A stretch of 64,000 nucleotides of DNA, taken from positions 1 to 64,000 of the forward strand of contig CANNFB010000016.1 in NCBI GenBank assembly GCA_947503785.1, read 5' to 3'. Below the pieces are notes generated by a model. That model had not been told where the DNA came from. It saw only the letters and a program-made list of their open reading frames with translations, and did no database searches. The stretch is from an uncultured Campylobacterales bacterium. Lineage in GTDB: Bacteria; Campylobacterota; Campylobacteria; Campylobacterales; Arcobacteraceae. Of this stretch, positions 18,781 through 28,479 are shown one piece after another. How positions within the stretch are numbered: position 1 is the stretch's first letter; the number at the start of each line of letters is the position of its first letter. The position numbers were made by a program, and so were the translations under genes.

Positions 18781-19566
18781 TTGAAAGTAGGTATATTTGA
18801 TTCTGGACTTGGTGGACTAACTGTTGTAAGTGCTATCCAAAAAGTTTTCAAAGGTGCAGATATCTTTTATATAGCTGATACTGCTTATGCTCCTTATGGA
18901 GAAAAAACTCCCGAACAAATCCTAGAACGTTGTGATAATATCACAGAATATTTACTAAAAAAACATGGAATAGAAGCATTAATTGTTGCTTGTAATACTG
19001 CAACTTCTGCTGCAATTGTGCACTTAAGAAATAAATTTCCTTTTTTAATTCTTGTAGGTACAGAGCCTGGAATTAAACCTGCTGTTTTAGCTTCTAAAAC
19101 TTCAAAAATAGGAGTTCTAGCAACACCTTCTACGCTAAAGGGCAATAAGTATCAAGATTTAGTAAATGAACTAGCTTCTATTAAGCAAGTTGAAATTTAT
19201 GAACAAGCATGTATTGGCTTAGTTGAACAGATAGAAAAAGGTGAGATTGATTCAAAAAAAACATTTGAAATGCTGGAAAAATGGTTAAGCCCTATGAAAA
19301 ATAAAAATGTTGATACTATAGTTTTAGGATGTACTCACTATCCCTTAGTTGATAGTGTAATAAAAAAAATTATGGGAAAAGATGTAAATTTAATTGAAAC
19401 AGGAAATGCAATAGCAAATAGACTTTTAGTTTTAAGTTCACAAAAAAAGCATATAAACGAAGGTAATTTAAATATTTCTGTATGTTATACAGGAGAAATA
19501 AATATGAAGATGATAGAGAGAATTTTAAAAAATAAAAATATTGAAGTTAGGAATTGTAAAATATGA
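18781..19566 (+). CDS. murI: Glutamate racemase
   Basis: Makes D-glutamate for peptidoglycan by a two-base mechanism. Catalytic C71 (VACNTATSA) and C184 (LGCTHYPL) are both present, and the N-terminal FDSGLGGLTV is diagnostic. The start is TTG preceded by AAAGG at suitable distance; no ATG lies at this position. The end overlaps dnaX by 4 bases (ATGA), indicating coupled translation. The 261-residue length is standard. Confidence 0.95.
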   Translation: MKVGIFDSGLGGLTVVSAIQKVFKGADIFYIADTAYAPYGEKTPEQILERCDNITEYLLKKHGIEALIVACNTATSAAIVHLRNKFPFLILVGTEPGIKPAVLASKTSKIGVLATPSTLKGNKYQDLVNELASIKQVEIYEQACIGLVEQIEKGEIDSKKTFEMLEKWLSPMKNKNVDTIVLGCTHYPLVDSVIKKIMGKDVNLIETGNAIANRLLVLSSQKKHINEGNLNISVCYTGEINMKMIERILKNKNIEVRNCKI

Positions 19567-21563
19567 GTGAAGAGATTATAGAAAGAAAAGTATTAGCTTT
19601 AAAATATAGACCAAATAGATTTGAAGACTTAGTAGGTCAAAGTACTGTATCTCAAACTTTATCCTTAGCATTAGATTCAAATAGATTATCTCATGCATAT
19701 TTACTTAGTGGATTAAGAGGTAGTGGTAAAACTTCAACTGCTAGAATAATGGCGAAAGCATTATTATGCTCAACTGGACCTACCTCAAAACCTTGTGAAG
19801 TTTGTGATAACTGCATTAGTGCAAATGCTAATAGACATTTAGATGTAATTGAAATGGATGCTGCTTCAAATCGTGGAATTGATGATATTAAAGACTTAAT
19901 TGAGCATACAAAATACAAACCAAGTTCTGCAAGATTTAAGGTATTTATAATTGATGAAGTTCATATGCTTACTACACAAGCTTTTAATGCATTATTAAAA
20001 ACATTAGAAGAGCCTCCAGGTTTTGTAAAGTTTATACTTGCAACTACAGATCCTTTAAAGTTACCTGCAACTATTTTAAGTAGAACACAACACTTTAGAT
20101 TTAATAAAATCTCAGATACAGATGTAGTACATCACTTAGCTCATATTTTAAATGAAGAAAATATTGATTTTGATACAGATGCTTTAGAAATAGTAGCACG
20201 AAGTGGGCAAGGAAGTTTAAGAGATACTTTAACTTTGCTAGACCAAGCGATTATTTTTTCACGTGGACGAATTACGACTTCAACAGTTGTTGATATGTTA
20301 GGACTAATTGATCCAAAATTAATGGATGATATTTTTCATGTAATTTTAAATAAAGGTGAGATTACAAGCGTTATAAAAGAGTTAGAAAATTATGATGTTT
20401 CTCAAGTATGTGATGAAATGACGATTTACCTAAAAGATAAGATGATAAGTAAAGATGCAAAGTTTGATTTACTTTTATTTGATAGATTTTTTAGAATACT
20501 AAGTGATGCAAAACATCTTTTAGCTATAAATTCTGATGGTGGATTTGTATTAATTTTAACATTAATGAAAATGATTGAAGCTACAAATATAAAAACTATA
20601 GAAGAAATAATTGCTCAAGTTGAAGATATAAAAGTAAAAGAAGAAAGTGTAAAACCAAGTGTGGCTAATATCGTAAATACAAATACGATAGAAAAGAAAG
20701 CTATAGTAGAAGAAATAAAAAAAGTAGAAATAAAAGAAGAAACCCCCTCTTTTGAATCAAATATTACAGAAGAAGTAATGGAAAATATTCCTGAAACAAA
20801 GATAGAAGAAGTTACCGAAGCTGATAAAATCTTAATTGAAACTACGTCAATGGTTGATTTATCTGTAATTGATTCAATCCCTGAAGTTTCATATCCTACT
20901 CCTTTTGATGATTTACCAACAACTAGAAATGAAATATCTATTCAAGAAGAAACTGTAAGTTCAGAAATAAAAGTTGAAGAAATAGTTGAAGAACAAAAAG
21001 AGGTAAACGCATATCAAGAAGTTGAGGTAGTTCCAATTGAACAACCTCAAATTGAAGAGAAAAATGAACTGTATGAGCAATTAACATCAAAGGTTTATGA
21101 TAGAGATTATACTTTAGGAGAATGCTTTGAGAACAACTTTATCTTTAATGGATATGAAGATAATAAACTTTCTATAGTATCTTATGCGCAAGGTGATGAT
21201 AGAAAATTTTTATATAAACACTTTGCATTAATTAGAACATTTGCTCAAGATGTTTATGGAAATAATGTTGAGCTAGATTTTAAAAAGGAAGAAGCCTCCA
21301 AAGCTATAGAAAAAAGTGTAGAAAAAACTACTAGTGAAGTTAAAAAAGTAGAAGAAAATGAAGATTCAAATTTACAAGATACAGGTTCGATGATTGAAGA
21401 AGTAGAAATGAGTTCAGGATGTGTTGCAGATATGCATAAAAGTTCAACTCCAACTCCTTCTCAGCAAGAGTTACAGCTAAATGATATTATAAATTCTACA
21501 ATGCTAAATAAAGCAAAAGAACTTTTTGATATTAAGAAAATAACTGTAAAATCACGCTCTTAG
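19563..21563 (+). CDS. dnaX: DNA polymerase III subunit tau (gamma/tau)
   Basis: Clamp-loader ATPase that organises the replisome. The Walker A GLRGSGKTS is at 50-58, the zinc-binding C69, C78, C81 and C84 follow, and DEVHM at 131-135 is the Walker B. Domains I-III end near residue 360. A long Glu/Lys/Val-rich linker (about 365-520) precedes the C-terminal region of the 666-residue tau. A run of seven A at 20717-20723 fits the A-AAA-AAA slip pattern in frame, and a -1 shift would end after ten codons, giving a gamma-like form of about 397 residues (see findings). The gene overlaps murI by 4 bases. Confidence 0.95.
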   Translation: MSEEIIERKVLALKYRPNRFEDLVGQSTVSQTLSLALDSNRLSHAYLLSGLRGSGKTSTARIMAKALLCSTGPTSKPCEVCDNCISANANRHLDVIEMDAASNRGIDDIKDLIEHTKYKPSSARFKVFIIDEVHMLTTQAFNALLKTLEEPPGFVKFILATTDPLKLPATILSRTQHFRFNKISDTDVVHHLAHILNEENIDFDTDALEIVARSGQGSLRDTLTLLDQAIIFSRGRITTSTVVDMLGLIDPKLMDDIFHVILNKGEITSVIKELENYDVSQVCDEMTIYLKDKMISKDAKFDLLLFDRFFRILSDAKHLLAINSDGGFVLILTLMKMIEATNIKTIEEIIAQVEDIKVKEESVKPSVANIVNTNTIEKKAIVEEIKKVEIKEETPSFESNITEEVMENIPETKIEEVTEADKILIETTSMVDLSVIDSIPEVSYPTPFDDLPTTRNEISIQEETVSSEIKVEEIVEEQKEVNAYQEVEVVPIEQPQIEEKNELYEQLTSKVYDRDYTLGECFENNFIFNGYEDNKLSIVSYAQGDDRKFLYKHFALIRTFAQDVYGNNVELDFKKEEASKAIEKSVEKTTSEVKKVEENEDSNLQDTGSMIEEVEMSSGCVADMHKSSTPTPSQQELQLNDIINSTMLNKAKELFDIKKITVKSRS

Positions 21564-21630
21564 TATTAACCATGTATTAATGCTAAATAGTTAAACTATT
21601 AACTAATATTTAAATAAAGGAACAATTATA

Positions 21631-22473
21631 ATGAAAACTGCTTCAAAAGTACTAACACTTGCTGTTTTATTAACTACTAGCTTATTTGCGAGTGTAAGTG
21701 ATGATAATGTATTAAAATTTGAGAAAGATAGAATCTCACAAAATCCAAATGTAAAAGTTGAAAATCTAAGTATAAATACGAAAAAAGAATTACCTATCAA
21801 AGGTTGGTATGGTTATATTATTGATGTAGAGGCTACTGTTGAAAATAAAACTGTTAATGCAAAAGATATTGTCTTCTCAGATGGTAGATATATTTCACTA
21901 GACTTAATTGATTCAAAAAATGGTAAATCTTTAAAAGATTTAGTAACACCATCTTTAACTGCAAAATATTATGACAAAGCAAAATTAATTGCAGGTAATC
22001 ATAATGCAAAAGATAAAATTGTAATTTTCTCTGATCCTTTATGTCCATTTTGTATGGATTATGTTCCAGAAGTAATTAATCATGTAAATAAAAATAAAGA
22101 CTCTATTGCTTTATATTATTATCATTTCCCATTATTAAGATTACATCCAGCAGCTGGACCTTTATCTAAATTAATGGAATTAGGAAAAGAAAAAGGGATT
22201 AAAGATATTGAGCTAAAAGTTTATAAAACTGATTGGGATGAGTATTTTGGTTCAAAAGAGACTGATAATAAAAAAATCGTAGCTGGATTTAATAAAGTAT
22301 TTAAAACTTCATTTACAGAAGATAATATTTCATCAATTGATATTTTAGATTCTATGGAAAATGATATGAAAATGGGTGAAGATGTTATGGTTCAAGGTAC
22401 TCCAACTATATTTGTTAATGGAGAAAAAGATACAATGCGAACTAAATATGAAAAACTAGGTAAAAACAAGTAA
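21631..22473 (+). CDS. Secreted thiol:disulfide interchange protein (DsbA/DsbC-like)
   Basis: A 280-residue periplasmic thioredoxin-fold protein. The signal peptide ends near residue 20 (LFA-SV). An N-terminal region of about 100 residues, resembling the dimerisation-type domain of DsbC/G relatives, precedes the thioredoxin domain with redox-active C138-P-F-C141. The cis-proline loop is G-T-P-T near 256. It could oxidise or isomerise periplasmic disulfides; the longer N-terminus favours a DsbC/G-like role. It starts 67 bases after dnaX and is followed by hemC after 14 bases. A further CPWC protein lies three genes downstream. Confidence 0.82.
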   Translation: MKTASKVLTLAVLLTTSLFASVSDDNVLKFEKDRISQNPNVKVENLSINTKKELPIKGWYGYIIDVEATVENKTVNAKDIVFSDGRYISLDLIDSKNGKSLKDLVTPSLTAKYYDKAKLIAGNHNAKDKIVIFSDPLCPFCMDYVPEVINHVNKNKDSIALYYYHFPLLRLHPAAGPLSKLMELGKEKGIKDIELKVYKTDWDEYFGSKETDNKKIVAGFNKVFKTSFTEDNISSIDILDSMENDMKMGEDVMVQGTPTIFVNGEKDTMRTKYEKLGKNK

Positions 22474-22487
22474 TAAGGTAAAGAAAC

Positions 22488-23426
22488 ATGGAAAAATTAG
22501 TAATTGCAACAAGAAGAAGTCAATTAGCTTTATGGCAGTCTGAATTTGTAAAAAGTGAACTTCAGAAACATTATCCTGATATGGAAATAGTACTACAAGA
22601 GTTTATGACAAAGGGTGATAAAATTCTTGATGTTCCATTAGCAAAAATAGGTGGAAAAGGTTTATTTACAAAAGAACTTGAAATCGCTATATTAGAAGGA
22701 AATGCACATCTAGCTGTACATTCATTAAAAGATGTTCCAACTCAATTTGAAGATGGTTTACAATTAACAGCAGTTACTAAAAGATATGATCCAAGAGATG
22801 CCTTATTAAGTAATAAATACTCATCAATTAGTGAATTACCAACAGGAGCAGTTGTTGGAACTACTAGTTTAAGAAGAAGAATGGCTTTAAAGTTACTACG
22901 TCCTGATATTGAATTAAAAGATTTAAGAGGTAATATTAATACTAGAATTGCAAAGCTTAATGCGGACGAGTATGATGCAATTATTTTAGCAGCTACTGGA
23001 GTTCAAAAACTTGGGATACAAAATGAAGTAAAATACTTTGTTCCTATTTCAACTGATGAAATGATTCCTTCAATGGGTCAAGCTACTTTAGGAATTGAAA
23101 CTACAACTGATCCTAAAATTATTGAAATATTATCAGTATTAAATGACAAAAATGCACAAATAGAATCAACAATTGAAAGAAGTTTTGTTCATACATTAGA
23201 AGGTGGTTGTCAAGTTCCAATTGGAGTAAAAGCTACAATTATTGATGATAAATCAGTTAGAGTTCAAGCAATTGTAGGAATGCCAGATGGTAGTGAATCA
23301 ATTTCTGAAGATATTACTGCTGATATTAATAATTATGAAAATATTGGGCAAACTCTAGCTCAGTTATTTATAGACCAAGGTGCAAAAGATTTACTTGAAC
23401 GTGCAGAAAAAGTAGCTTTTAAATAA
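22488..23426 (+). CDS. hemC: Porphobilinogen deaminase
   Basis: Joins four porphobilinogen units to form hydroxymethylbilane in heme synthesis. The dipyrromethane cofactor attaches at C241 in LEGGCQVPIG. The substrate-contacting segments LAVHSLKDVPT (75-85), GTTSLRRR (124-131) and LRGNINTR (146-153) are intact. The 312-residue length is standard. It follows the DsbC-like gene by 14 bases, and no other hem gene is adjacent. Confidence 0.96.
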   Translation: MEKLVIATRRSQLALWQSEFVKSELQKHYPDMEIVLQEFMTKGDKILDVPLAKIGGKGLFTKELEIAILEGNAHLAVHSLKDVPTQFEDGLQLTAVTKRYDPRDALLSNKYSSISELPTGAVVGTTSLRRRMALKLLRPDIELKDLRGNINTRIAKLNADEYDAIILAATGVQKLGIQNEVKYFVPISTDEMIPSMGQATLGIETTTDPKIIEILSVLNDKNAQIESTIERSFVHTLEGGCQVPIGVKATIIDDKSVRVQAIVGMPDGSESISEDITADINNYENIGQTLAQLFIDQGAKDLLERAEKVAFK

Positions 23427-23502
23427 ATTTAAATTGTCAATATTTTCCAAGATATTTCGATATATAAATAGTATTATATAAAATAAATTTTAAGGAGTGA
23501 AG

Positions 23503-24045
23503 ATGAGAATTAATGTAGAAGATACAGTATTTTGTTTAGTTGATGTTCAAGAGAGGTTATATCCTCATATGACTAATAAAGATGAAATAGAAAAAAACTT
23601 AATGACTTTAGTAAAAGGTTTAAAAATCCATTGCGTTCCCTTTATTGTAAATGAACAATATAAAAAAGGTATTGGTGAAACGATCCCAAGTTTAAGAGAA
23701 CTTGTAGATGCCGATCCTCATTTTGAAAAAACTACTTTTTCATGTTGTAAAAATGAAACAACAATGGATGCAATAAAAGCTGCTAATAAAAGAATAGTCA
23801 TTGTCGCAGGTATTGAAACACATGTATGTGTTTTACAAACTTGTATTGACTTACTTGAAGCAGGATTACAACCTGTACTTGTAACTGACTGTGTGACTTC
23901 TAGAAAGCAAAGAGATACAGATATGGCAATTTCAAGATTAGTTCAAGCAGGCGTAATTCCTACTACGTATGAATCTTTATTATTTGAATTAACTGTAAAT
24001 GCTAAGAACCCAGTATTTAAAGAAGTTTCATCATTGGTGAAATAA
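23503..24045 (+). CDS. Isochorismatase-family hydrolase
   Basis: Cysteine hydrolase of the isochorismatase-like superfamily, with catalytic D14 (LVDVQERL), K76 (FEKTTFSC) and C109 (GIETHVCVLQT) all readable. Related proteins hydrolyse nicotinamide, small amides or phenazine precursors; the substrate is not predictable here, and true isochorismatase activity is unlikely without siderophore genes. I start at ATG 23503, five bases after AAGGAG (23492-23497); an upstream GTG lies within this site. The product is 180 residues. Confidence 0.85.
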   Translation: MRINVEDTVFCLVDVQERLYPHMTNKDEIEKNLMTLVKGLKIHCVPFIVNEQYKKGIGETIPSLRELVDADPHFEKTTFSCCKNETTMDAIKAANKRIVIVAGIETHVCVLQTCIDLLEAGLQPVLVTDCVTSRKQRDTDMAISRLVQAGVIPTTYESLLFELTVNAKNPVFKEVSSLVK

Positions 24046-24059
24046 AGAAGAAGAGTTAG

Positions 24060-24443
24060 ATGAAAAGAATATTTATTTTATGTTTTTTTATAAGTTTGTT
24101 AATAACAGGTCAAGCAAAAGAATTTAATAGTATAAAAGAAATGCCTTCAAATAAGGATATATTTATAATGTTTAGTATTCCTTCTTGTCCTTGGTGTACA
24201 AGACAGTTAAAAGTATTAGAAGAAATAAAAGAAACAAGAGATAATTTTGAATTTATGAAAGTTCAAGATGATAATATAATACATGATGAATTAATAGAAA
24301 ATTATCCTTTTCCAGTTGAAGTTTATCCTACATCATTTATTGTGACTAAAGAAGATGGTGAATTAAATATTAGATATGAATTTCAAGGTTATCAGAAAAA
24401 AAGCAGTATTCTTAAAATTTTAGATAGTGATGATGATTTTTAA
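24060..24443 (+). CDS. Secreted thioredoxin-like protein with CPWC
   Basis: A 127-residue protein with a signal peptide of about 19 residues and a thioredoxin-like fold; the active motif is C43-P-W-C46. A cis-proline candidate is in VYPTSFIV. The CPWC dipeptide is unusual compared with the CGPC of thioredoxin and the CPYC of glutaredoxin. It probably acts as a periplasmic thiol reductase, perhaps with the DsbC-like protein three genes upstream. Its partner is unknown. It closes the run of genes and is followed by a strong terminator. Confidence 0.78.
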   Translation: MKRIFILCFFISLLITGQAKEFNSIKEMPSNKDIFIMFSIPSCPWCTRQLKVLEEIKETRDNFEFMKVQDDNIIHDELIENYPFPVEVYPTSFIVTKEDGELNIRYEFQGYQKKSSILKILDSDDDF

Positions 24444-24460
24444 ATAAATTTAGTATAAAT

Positions 24461-24497
24461 AAAAAAGGCTTATGATTTTAAATCATAAGCCTTTTTT
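24461..24497. terminator. Bidirectional terminator before prpF
   Basis: A 16-bp stem (24461-24476 with 24482-24497) centred on GGCTTATGAT encloses loop TTTAA. It is flanked by A6 and T7, so it stops both the forward thioredoxin-like gene and the leftward prp operon. Confidence 0.93.
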
Positions 24498-24531
24498 TAT
24501 GGAAGTTAATATAATAATCTTGTATTAAATA

Positions 24532-25707
24532 TTAATCCATAGTTCCAGCAGGAACATGAACATTACCATCCATAATAATTCTTGCACTTCTACTCATAGA
24601 AGCTTTTTCAACAGTATATTTACCATCTTTTTCTGTAAGTGCAGCACCTACTTTAATAGCACCTGAAGGATGACCAAAAGTAACAGTGTTTTTATCTCCA
24701 CCACCAGCAGCTATATTCACTAAAGTTCCAGGAATACAAGCTGCAACTCCAATAGCTACACTTGCTGTTCCCATCATAGCATGATGTAATTGTTGCATAG
24801 ATAATGCACGTACGTGTAAATCCATCTCAGAAGCTTTTACTTCTTTACCACTTGAAGTGATGAATTCTTGAGCAGGAGAAACAAAAGCAATTTTTGGAGT
24901 ATGTTGTTGAGTCAATGCATCCGAAGCATCTTTCATCACACCCATTTTAAGAGCGCCAGCGATTCTAATTTTTTCAAATCTAGCTAAGGCTTCTGTATCT
25001 GAATTAATATCACCTTGAAGTTCAGTACCTTTATATCCAATATCCTCAGCATTTACAAATACAGTTGGAATACCAGCTGTGATCATAGTAGCTTTAAATG
25101 TACCAACACCTTCAACTTCTAAATCATCAATTAAGTTTCCTGTAGGAAATAATTCTTCAGAAGGGTCAACTGGTTCAACGAATTCTAATTCAATCTCTTC
25201 AGCTGGGAATGCAACACCATCAATTTCATAATCACCCATTTCTTTAACAATACCATTTTCCATAGTAACATAGCAAAGGATTGTTTTTTTGATATTTGCT
25301 TGCCAGATTCTTACACAACAAACACCATTTTCTGGAACGTTATCTACCATTCCTTCAGTAATTGCAAAAGGACCAACCGCAGATGATAAGTTTCCACAGT
25401 TTCCACTCATATCAACGAAATCTTTATCAATAGCAACTTGACAGAAGTAATAATCAACATCATGATTAGCAACATCTGATTTTCCAACTAAGATAGCTTT
25501 AGATGTAGAAGAAGAAGCTCCTCCCATTCCATCCATTTGTTTTTTATAAACATCAGGACTTCCTACAATTCTTTGAAGTAATTTATCTCTTTTTTTTGAG
25601 TCTTCTTGTGCTTCTTTTGGTAAGTCTGCTATATTAAAAAATGTACCTTTTGAAGTACCACCTCTCATATATGTTGCTTTAACTTTAAATTGTGGAGTAT
25701 ATGCCAT
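24532..25707 (-). CDS. prpF: 2-methylaconitate cis-trans isomerase PrpF
   Basis: Isomerises trans-2-methylaconitate to the cis form and works with AcnD, replacing PrpD in the methylcitrate cycle. The 391-residue protein begins with the family pattern K-A-T-Y-M-R-G-G-T-S-K-G and has D-M-S-G-N-C-G-N-L, which marks the DapF-like fold active site. It is the last gene of the leftward prpB-prpC-acnD-prpF run, 113 bases after acnD. Two overlapping hairpins lie in that gap. Confidence 0.92.
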   Translation of the reverse strand: MAYTPQFKVKATYMRGGTSKGTFFNIADLPKEAQEDSKKRDKLLQRIVGSPDVYKKQMDGMGGASSSTSKAILVGKSDVANHDVDYYFCQVAIDKDFVDMSGNCGNLSSAVGPFAITEGMVDNVPENGVCCVRIWQANIKKTILCYVTMENGIVKEMGDYEIDGVAFPAEEIELEFVEPVDPSEELFPTGNLIDDLEVEGVGTFKATMITAGIPTVFVNAEDIGYKGTELQGDINSDTEALARFEKIRIAGALKMGVMKDASDALTQQHTPKIAFVSPAQEFITSSGKEVKASEMDLHVRALSMQQLHHAMMGTASVAIGVAACIPGTLVNIAAGGGDKNTVTFGHPSGAIKVGAALTEKDGKYTVEKASMSRSARIIMDGNVHVPAGTMD

Positions 25708-25740
25708 TTTATTTTCCTTGAGTTTGATTTTAAGTGTTAA

Positions 25741-25801
25741 AAGTATTTAGAAAAAATTTTATAATTTCTTCTAAATACTTTTAGGGCAAAGCCCTAAAAG
25801 T
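25741..25801 (-). other. Two overlapping hairpins between acnD and prpF
   Basis: On the minus-strand transcript a first stem pairs ACTTTTAGGGC (25777-25787) with 25791-25801 around AAA. A second pairs AAGTATTTAGAA (25741-25752) with 25769-25780. They share bases 25777-25780, so they partly compete. The first is stable but not followed by a T run, so it may be an mRNA processing or stability element rather than a terminator. Confidence 0.6.
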
Positions 25802-25820
25802 GTTCTGTTAATGTATCTAA

Positions 25821-28421
25821 TTATTTTTTAGAAGAAGCAATAACATCTTTAGCGAATTTTTGTAGAATACCACCATTTTTGTAAACATCAACTTCAGCTG
25901 AAGTATCTAATCTACAAAGAACAGTGAACTTAACAACTTCACCATTTGCTCTAGTCATTACAACTGTTAAATCAGTTCTTGGAGTGATATCACCTTCGAT
26001 ATCAAAAGTCTCAGAACCATCAATTGCATAAGTATGTCTAGTATCACCAGCTTGGAATTGTAATGGTAAAACACCCATTCCAACTAAGTTAGTTCTATGA
26101 ATTCTTTCAATTGATTCAGCAATTAAAACTTCAACACCTGCAAGTCTAACACCTTTTGCAGCCCAGTCTCTAGAAGACCCTTGACCGTAGTTAGTACCAG
26201 CAACGATAATTAAAGGTTGTTTTCTATTTGTGTAAGTTTCAATAGCTTCCCACATTCTAGACTCAGTACCTTCAGGCATGATTTTAGTTAAAGAACCTTG
26301 TTTAACAGAACCATCTTCATTTTTAACCATTTCGTTAAATAATTTTGGATTTGCTAAAGTTGCACGTGATGCTGTATGATGATCCCCTCTATGCGTAGCA
26401 TAAGAGTTTAAATCTTCAACAGGTAATCCCATTTTTAAACAATATTCACCAGACGCAGACGTTGGTAAAATTGCATTTGATGGAGATAAGTGATCAGTAG
26501 TGATATTATCAGGGAATACACCTAATGGTCTCATACCTTTAAGTTCAGGCATTTCCATATATTCAGCTTCCCAGTAAGGTGGCTTGTTAATATATGTAGA
26601 TTGAGTATTCCATTTATAGAATGGAGAAATTTCGATTCCACTCAATTCGCTTTTTGCAAACATTGGATCATAAATTGCACCAAACATTTCTGGTCTAACT
26701 GAAGCTTTTTCAACTGCGTTGATTTCAGCATCTGTTGGCCATAAATCTTTTAATGTAATAGGATTACCATTTTTATCTGTACCTAATGAATCAGTTTCAA
26801 TATCAAATCTAATAGAACCAGCTAATGCGTAAGCCACAACAAGTGCTGGAGATGCTAAGAATGCTTCTTTTACATATGGGTGAATTCTACCATCAAAGTT
26901 TCTGTTTCCAGATAATACAGCAGTTGAATAAATATCATTATCAACAACTTCTTTTTGAATTTTAGGGTCTAATGCACCTGACATACCATTACAAGTAGTA
27001 CATGCAAATCCAACAATACCAAATCCTAATTTTTCAAGTTCTGGAAGTAAGTTAGCATCTTTTAAATAAGTTTCAACTACTTTTGAACCTGGTGCTAATG
27101 AAGATTTAACCCATGGCTTTCTTTTAAGACCTAATTCATTTGCTTTTTTAGCAAGTAAACCTGCTGCAATAACATTTCTAGGATTAGAAGTATTAGTACA
27201 TGAAGTAATAGCTGCAATTAAGATTCCACCATCTGGAATTTTAGTTTCGTCTTCTTCTTTAAAGTCTTTAATTAAACCTTCAGATACTAATGTATTTGTT
27301 GGTACTAATTTATGTGGTTTAGATGGACCTGCTAATGATCTTGTAACTTCAGTTAAATCAAATACAATTTCTCTAGCATATGTAGCTTTAGCTAATTCAG
27401 TAGCCCATAGACCATTTGCTTTAGCGTATGCTTCAACTAATTTAACTTGTTCTGATTCTCTACCTGTTAAAGTTAAATAATCTAAAGTTTGTTCATCAAT
27501 ACCAAACATAGCAGCAGATGCACCATATTCAGGAGTCATATTAGAAATAGTAGCTCTATCACCTAAGTTTAAGTACTCTAATCCAGGACCAAAGAATTCT
27601 AAGAATGCAGAGATAACATTGTTTTCTCTTAAGAATGATGTTAATGTTAATGCGATATCAGTTGCAGTAATTCCTTCTGCTCTAATACCAATAACTTTAA
27701 CACCAATAACTTCAGGAACTCTCATAAATGAAGGGTTTCCAAGCATTACGTTTTCAGCTTCTAATCCACCAACACCAAGTGCATAAACACCAAGAGCATC
27801 AACATGAGGAGTATGTGAATCAGTTCCTACTAATGTATCAGGAGAAGCAATACCATCGATGTTATGAATAACAGGAGACATTTTTTCTAAGTTAATTTGA
27901 TGCATAATACCATTCCCTGGAGGAATAACATCTACATTATCAAATGCTTCTTTAGTCCAGTTAATAAAGTGGAATCTATCCGCATTTCTTCTATCTTCAA
28001 TATCTCTATTATTTTGGAATGCTTCAGGATCAAATCCACCACATTCTACTGCTAATGAGTGATCAACGATTAATTGAGTAGGAACAACAGGGTTAACTTG
28101 TTTAGGATCTCCACCACCAGCTTCAACTGCTTCTCTTAAACCAGCTAAATCAACTAATGCAGTAAGTCCTAAAATATCATGAGTTACAACTCTTGATGGG
28201 TACCAAGGGAAATCTTTATCAGTTCTTTTTTCAATTAATTGAATTAAAGAATCTTTTAAATCTTCACTAGGACATTTTCTAAGTAAGTTTTCTGCTAATA
28301 CTCTTGAAATGTAGTTTAGTTTCTCAAAAGAACCAGGAGTGATGTCTTCAACAGCAGCTTTTACATCGTAAAATTTAGTGTTAAAACCTTCTAAGTCTTT
28401 TAGATATTTTTCATTTGTCAT
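25821..28421 (-). CDS. acnD: Fe/S-dependent 2-methylisocitrate dehydratase AcnD
   Basis: Aconitase-superfamily enzyme that dehydrates 2-methylcitrate to 2-methylaconitate in propionate breakdown; PrpF completes the reaction. The [4Fe-4S] ligands are C408 (AITSCTNTSN), C474 and C477 (FACTTCNGMSG). The aconitase-like DSHTP and swivel-domain GTNYGQGSSRDWAAKG segments are intact. The 866-residue length suits AcnD, which is distinguished from housekeeping AcnA by its position beside prpF and prpC. Its transcript crosses a terminator-like hairpin after prpC. Confidence 0.93.
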   Translation of the reverse strand: MTNEKYLKDLEGFNTKFYDVKAAVEDITPGSFEKLNYISRVLAENLLRKCPSEDLKDSLIQLIEKRTDKDFPWYPSRVVTHDILGLTALVDLAGLREAVEAGGGDPKQVNPVVPTQLIVDHSLAVECGGFDPEAFQNNRDIEDRRNADRFHFINWTKEAFDNVDVIPPGNGIMHQINLEKMSPVIHNIDGIASPDTLVGTDSHTPHVDALGVYALGVGGLEAENVMLGNPSFMRVPEVIGVKVIGIRAEGITATDIALTLTSFLRENNVISAFLEFFGPGLEYLNLGDRATISNMTPEYGASAAMFGIDEQTLDYLTLTGRESEQVKLVEAYAKANGLWATELAKATYAREIVFDLTEVTRSLAGPSKPHKLVPTNTLVSEGLIKDFKEEDETKIPDGGILIAAITSCTNTSNPRNVIAAGLLAKKANELGLKRKPWVKSSLAPGSKVVETYLKDANLLPELEKLGFGIVGFACTTCNGMSGALDPKIQKEVVDNDIYSTAVLSGNRNFDGRIHPYVKEAFLASPALVVAYALAGSIRFDIETDSLGTDKNGNPITLKDLWPTDAEINAVEKASVRPEMFGAIYDPMFAKSELSGIEISPFYKWNTQSTYINKPPYWEAEYMEMPELKGMRPLGVFPDNITTDHLSPSNAILPTSASGEYCLKMGLPVEDLNSYATHRGDHHTASRATLANPKLFNEMVKNEDGSVKQGSLTKIMPEGTESRMWEAIETYTNRKQPLIIVAGTNYGQGSSRDWAAKGVRLAGVEVLIAESIERIHRTNLVGMGVLPLQFQAGDTRHTYAIDGSETFDIEGDITPRTDLTVVMTRANGEVVKFTVLCRLDTSAEVDVYKNGGILQKFAKDVIASSKK

Positions 28422-28449
28422 ATTTTATATCCCTTTTATATAATTAAAA

Positions 28450-28479
28450 AAAAGGATGAGTTTATAGACCCATCCTTTT
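28450..28479 (-). terminator. Terminator-like hairpin inside the prp operon, between prpC and acnD
   Basis: On the minus strand AAAAGGATGGGT pairs with ACTCATCCTTTT (one G-U pair) around a 6-base loop and is followed by about eight T. This is a good intrinsic terminator in the direction of the operon, so it likely reduces acnD-prpF expression relative to prpB-prpC. Confidence 0.75.
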
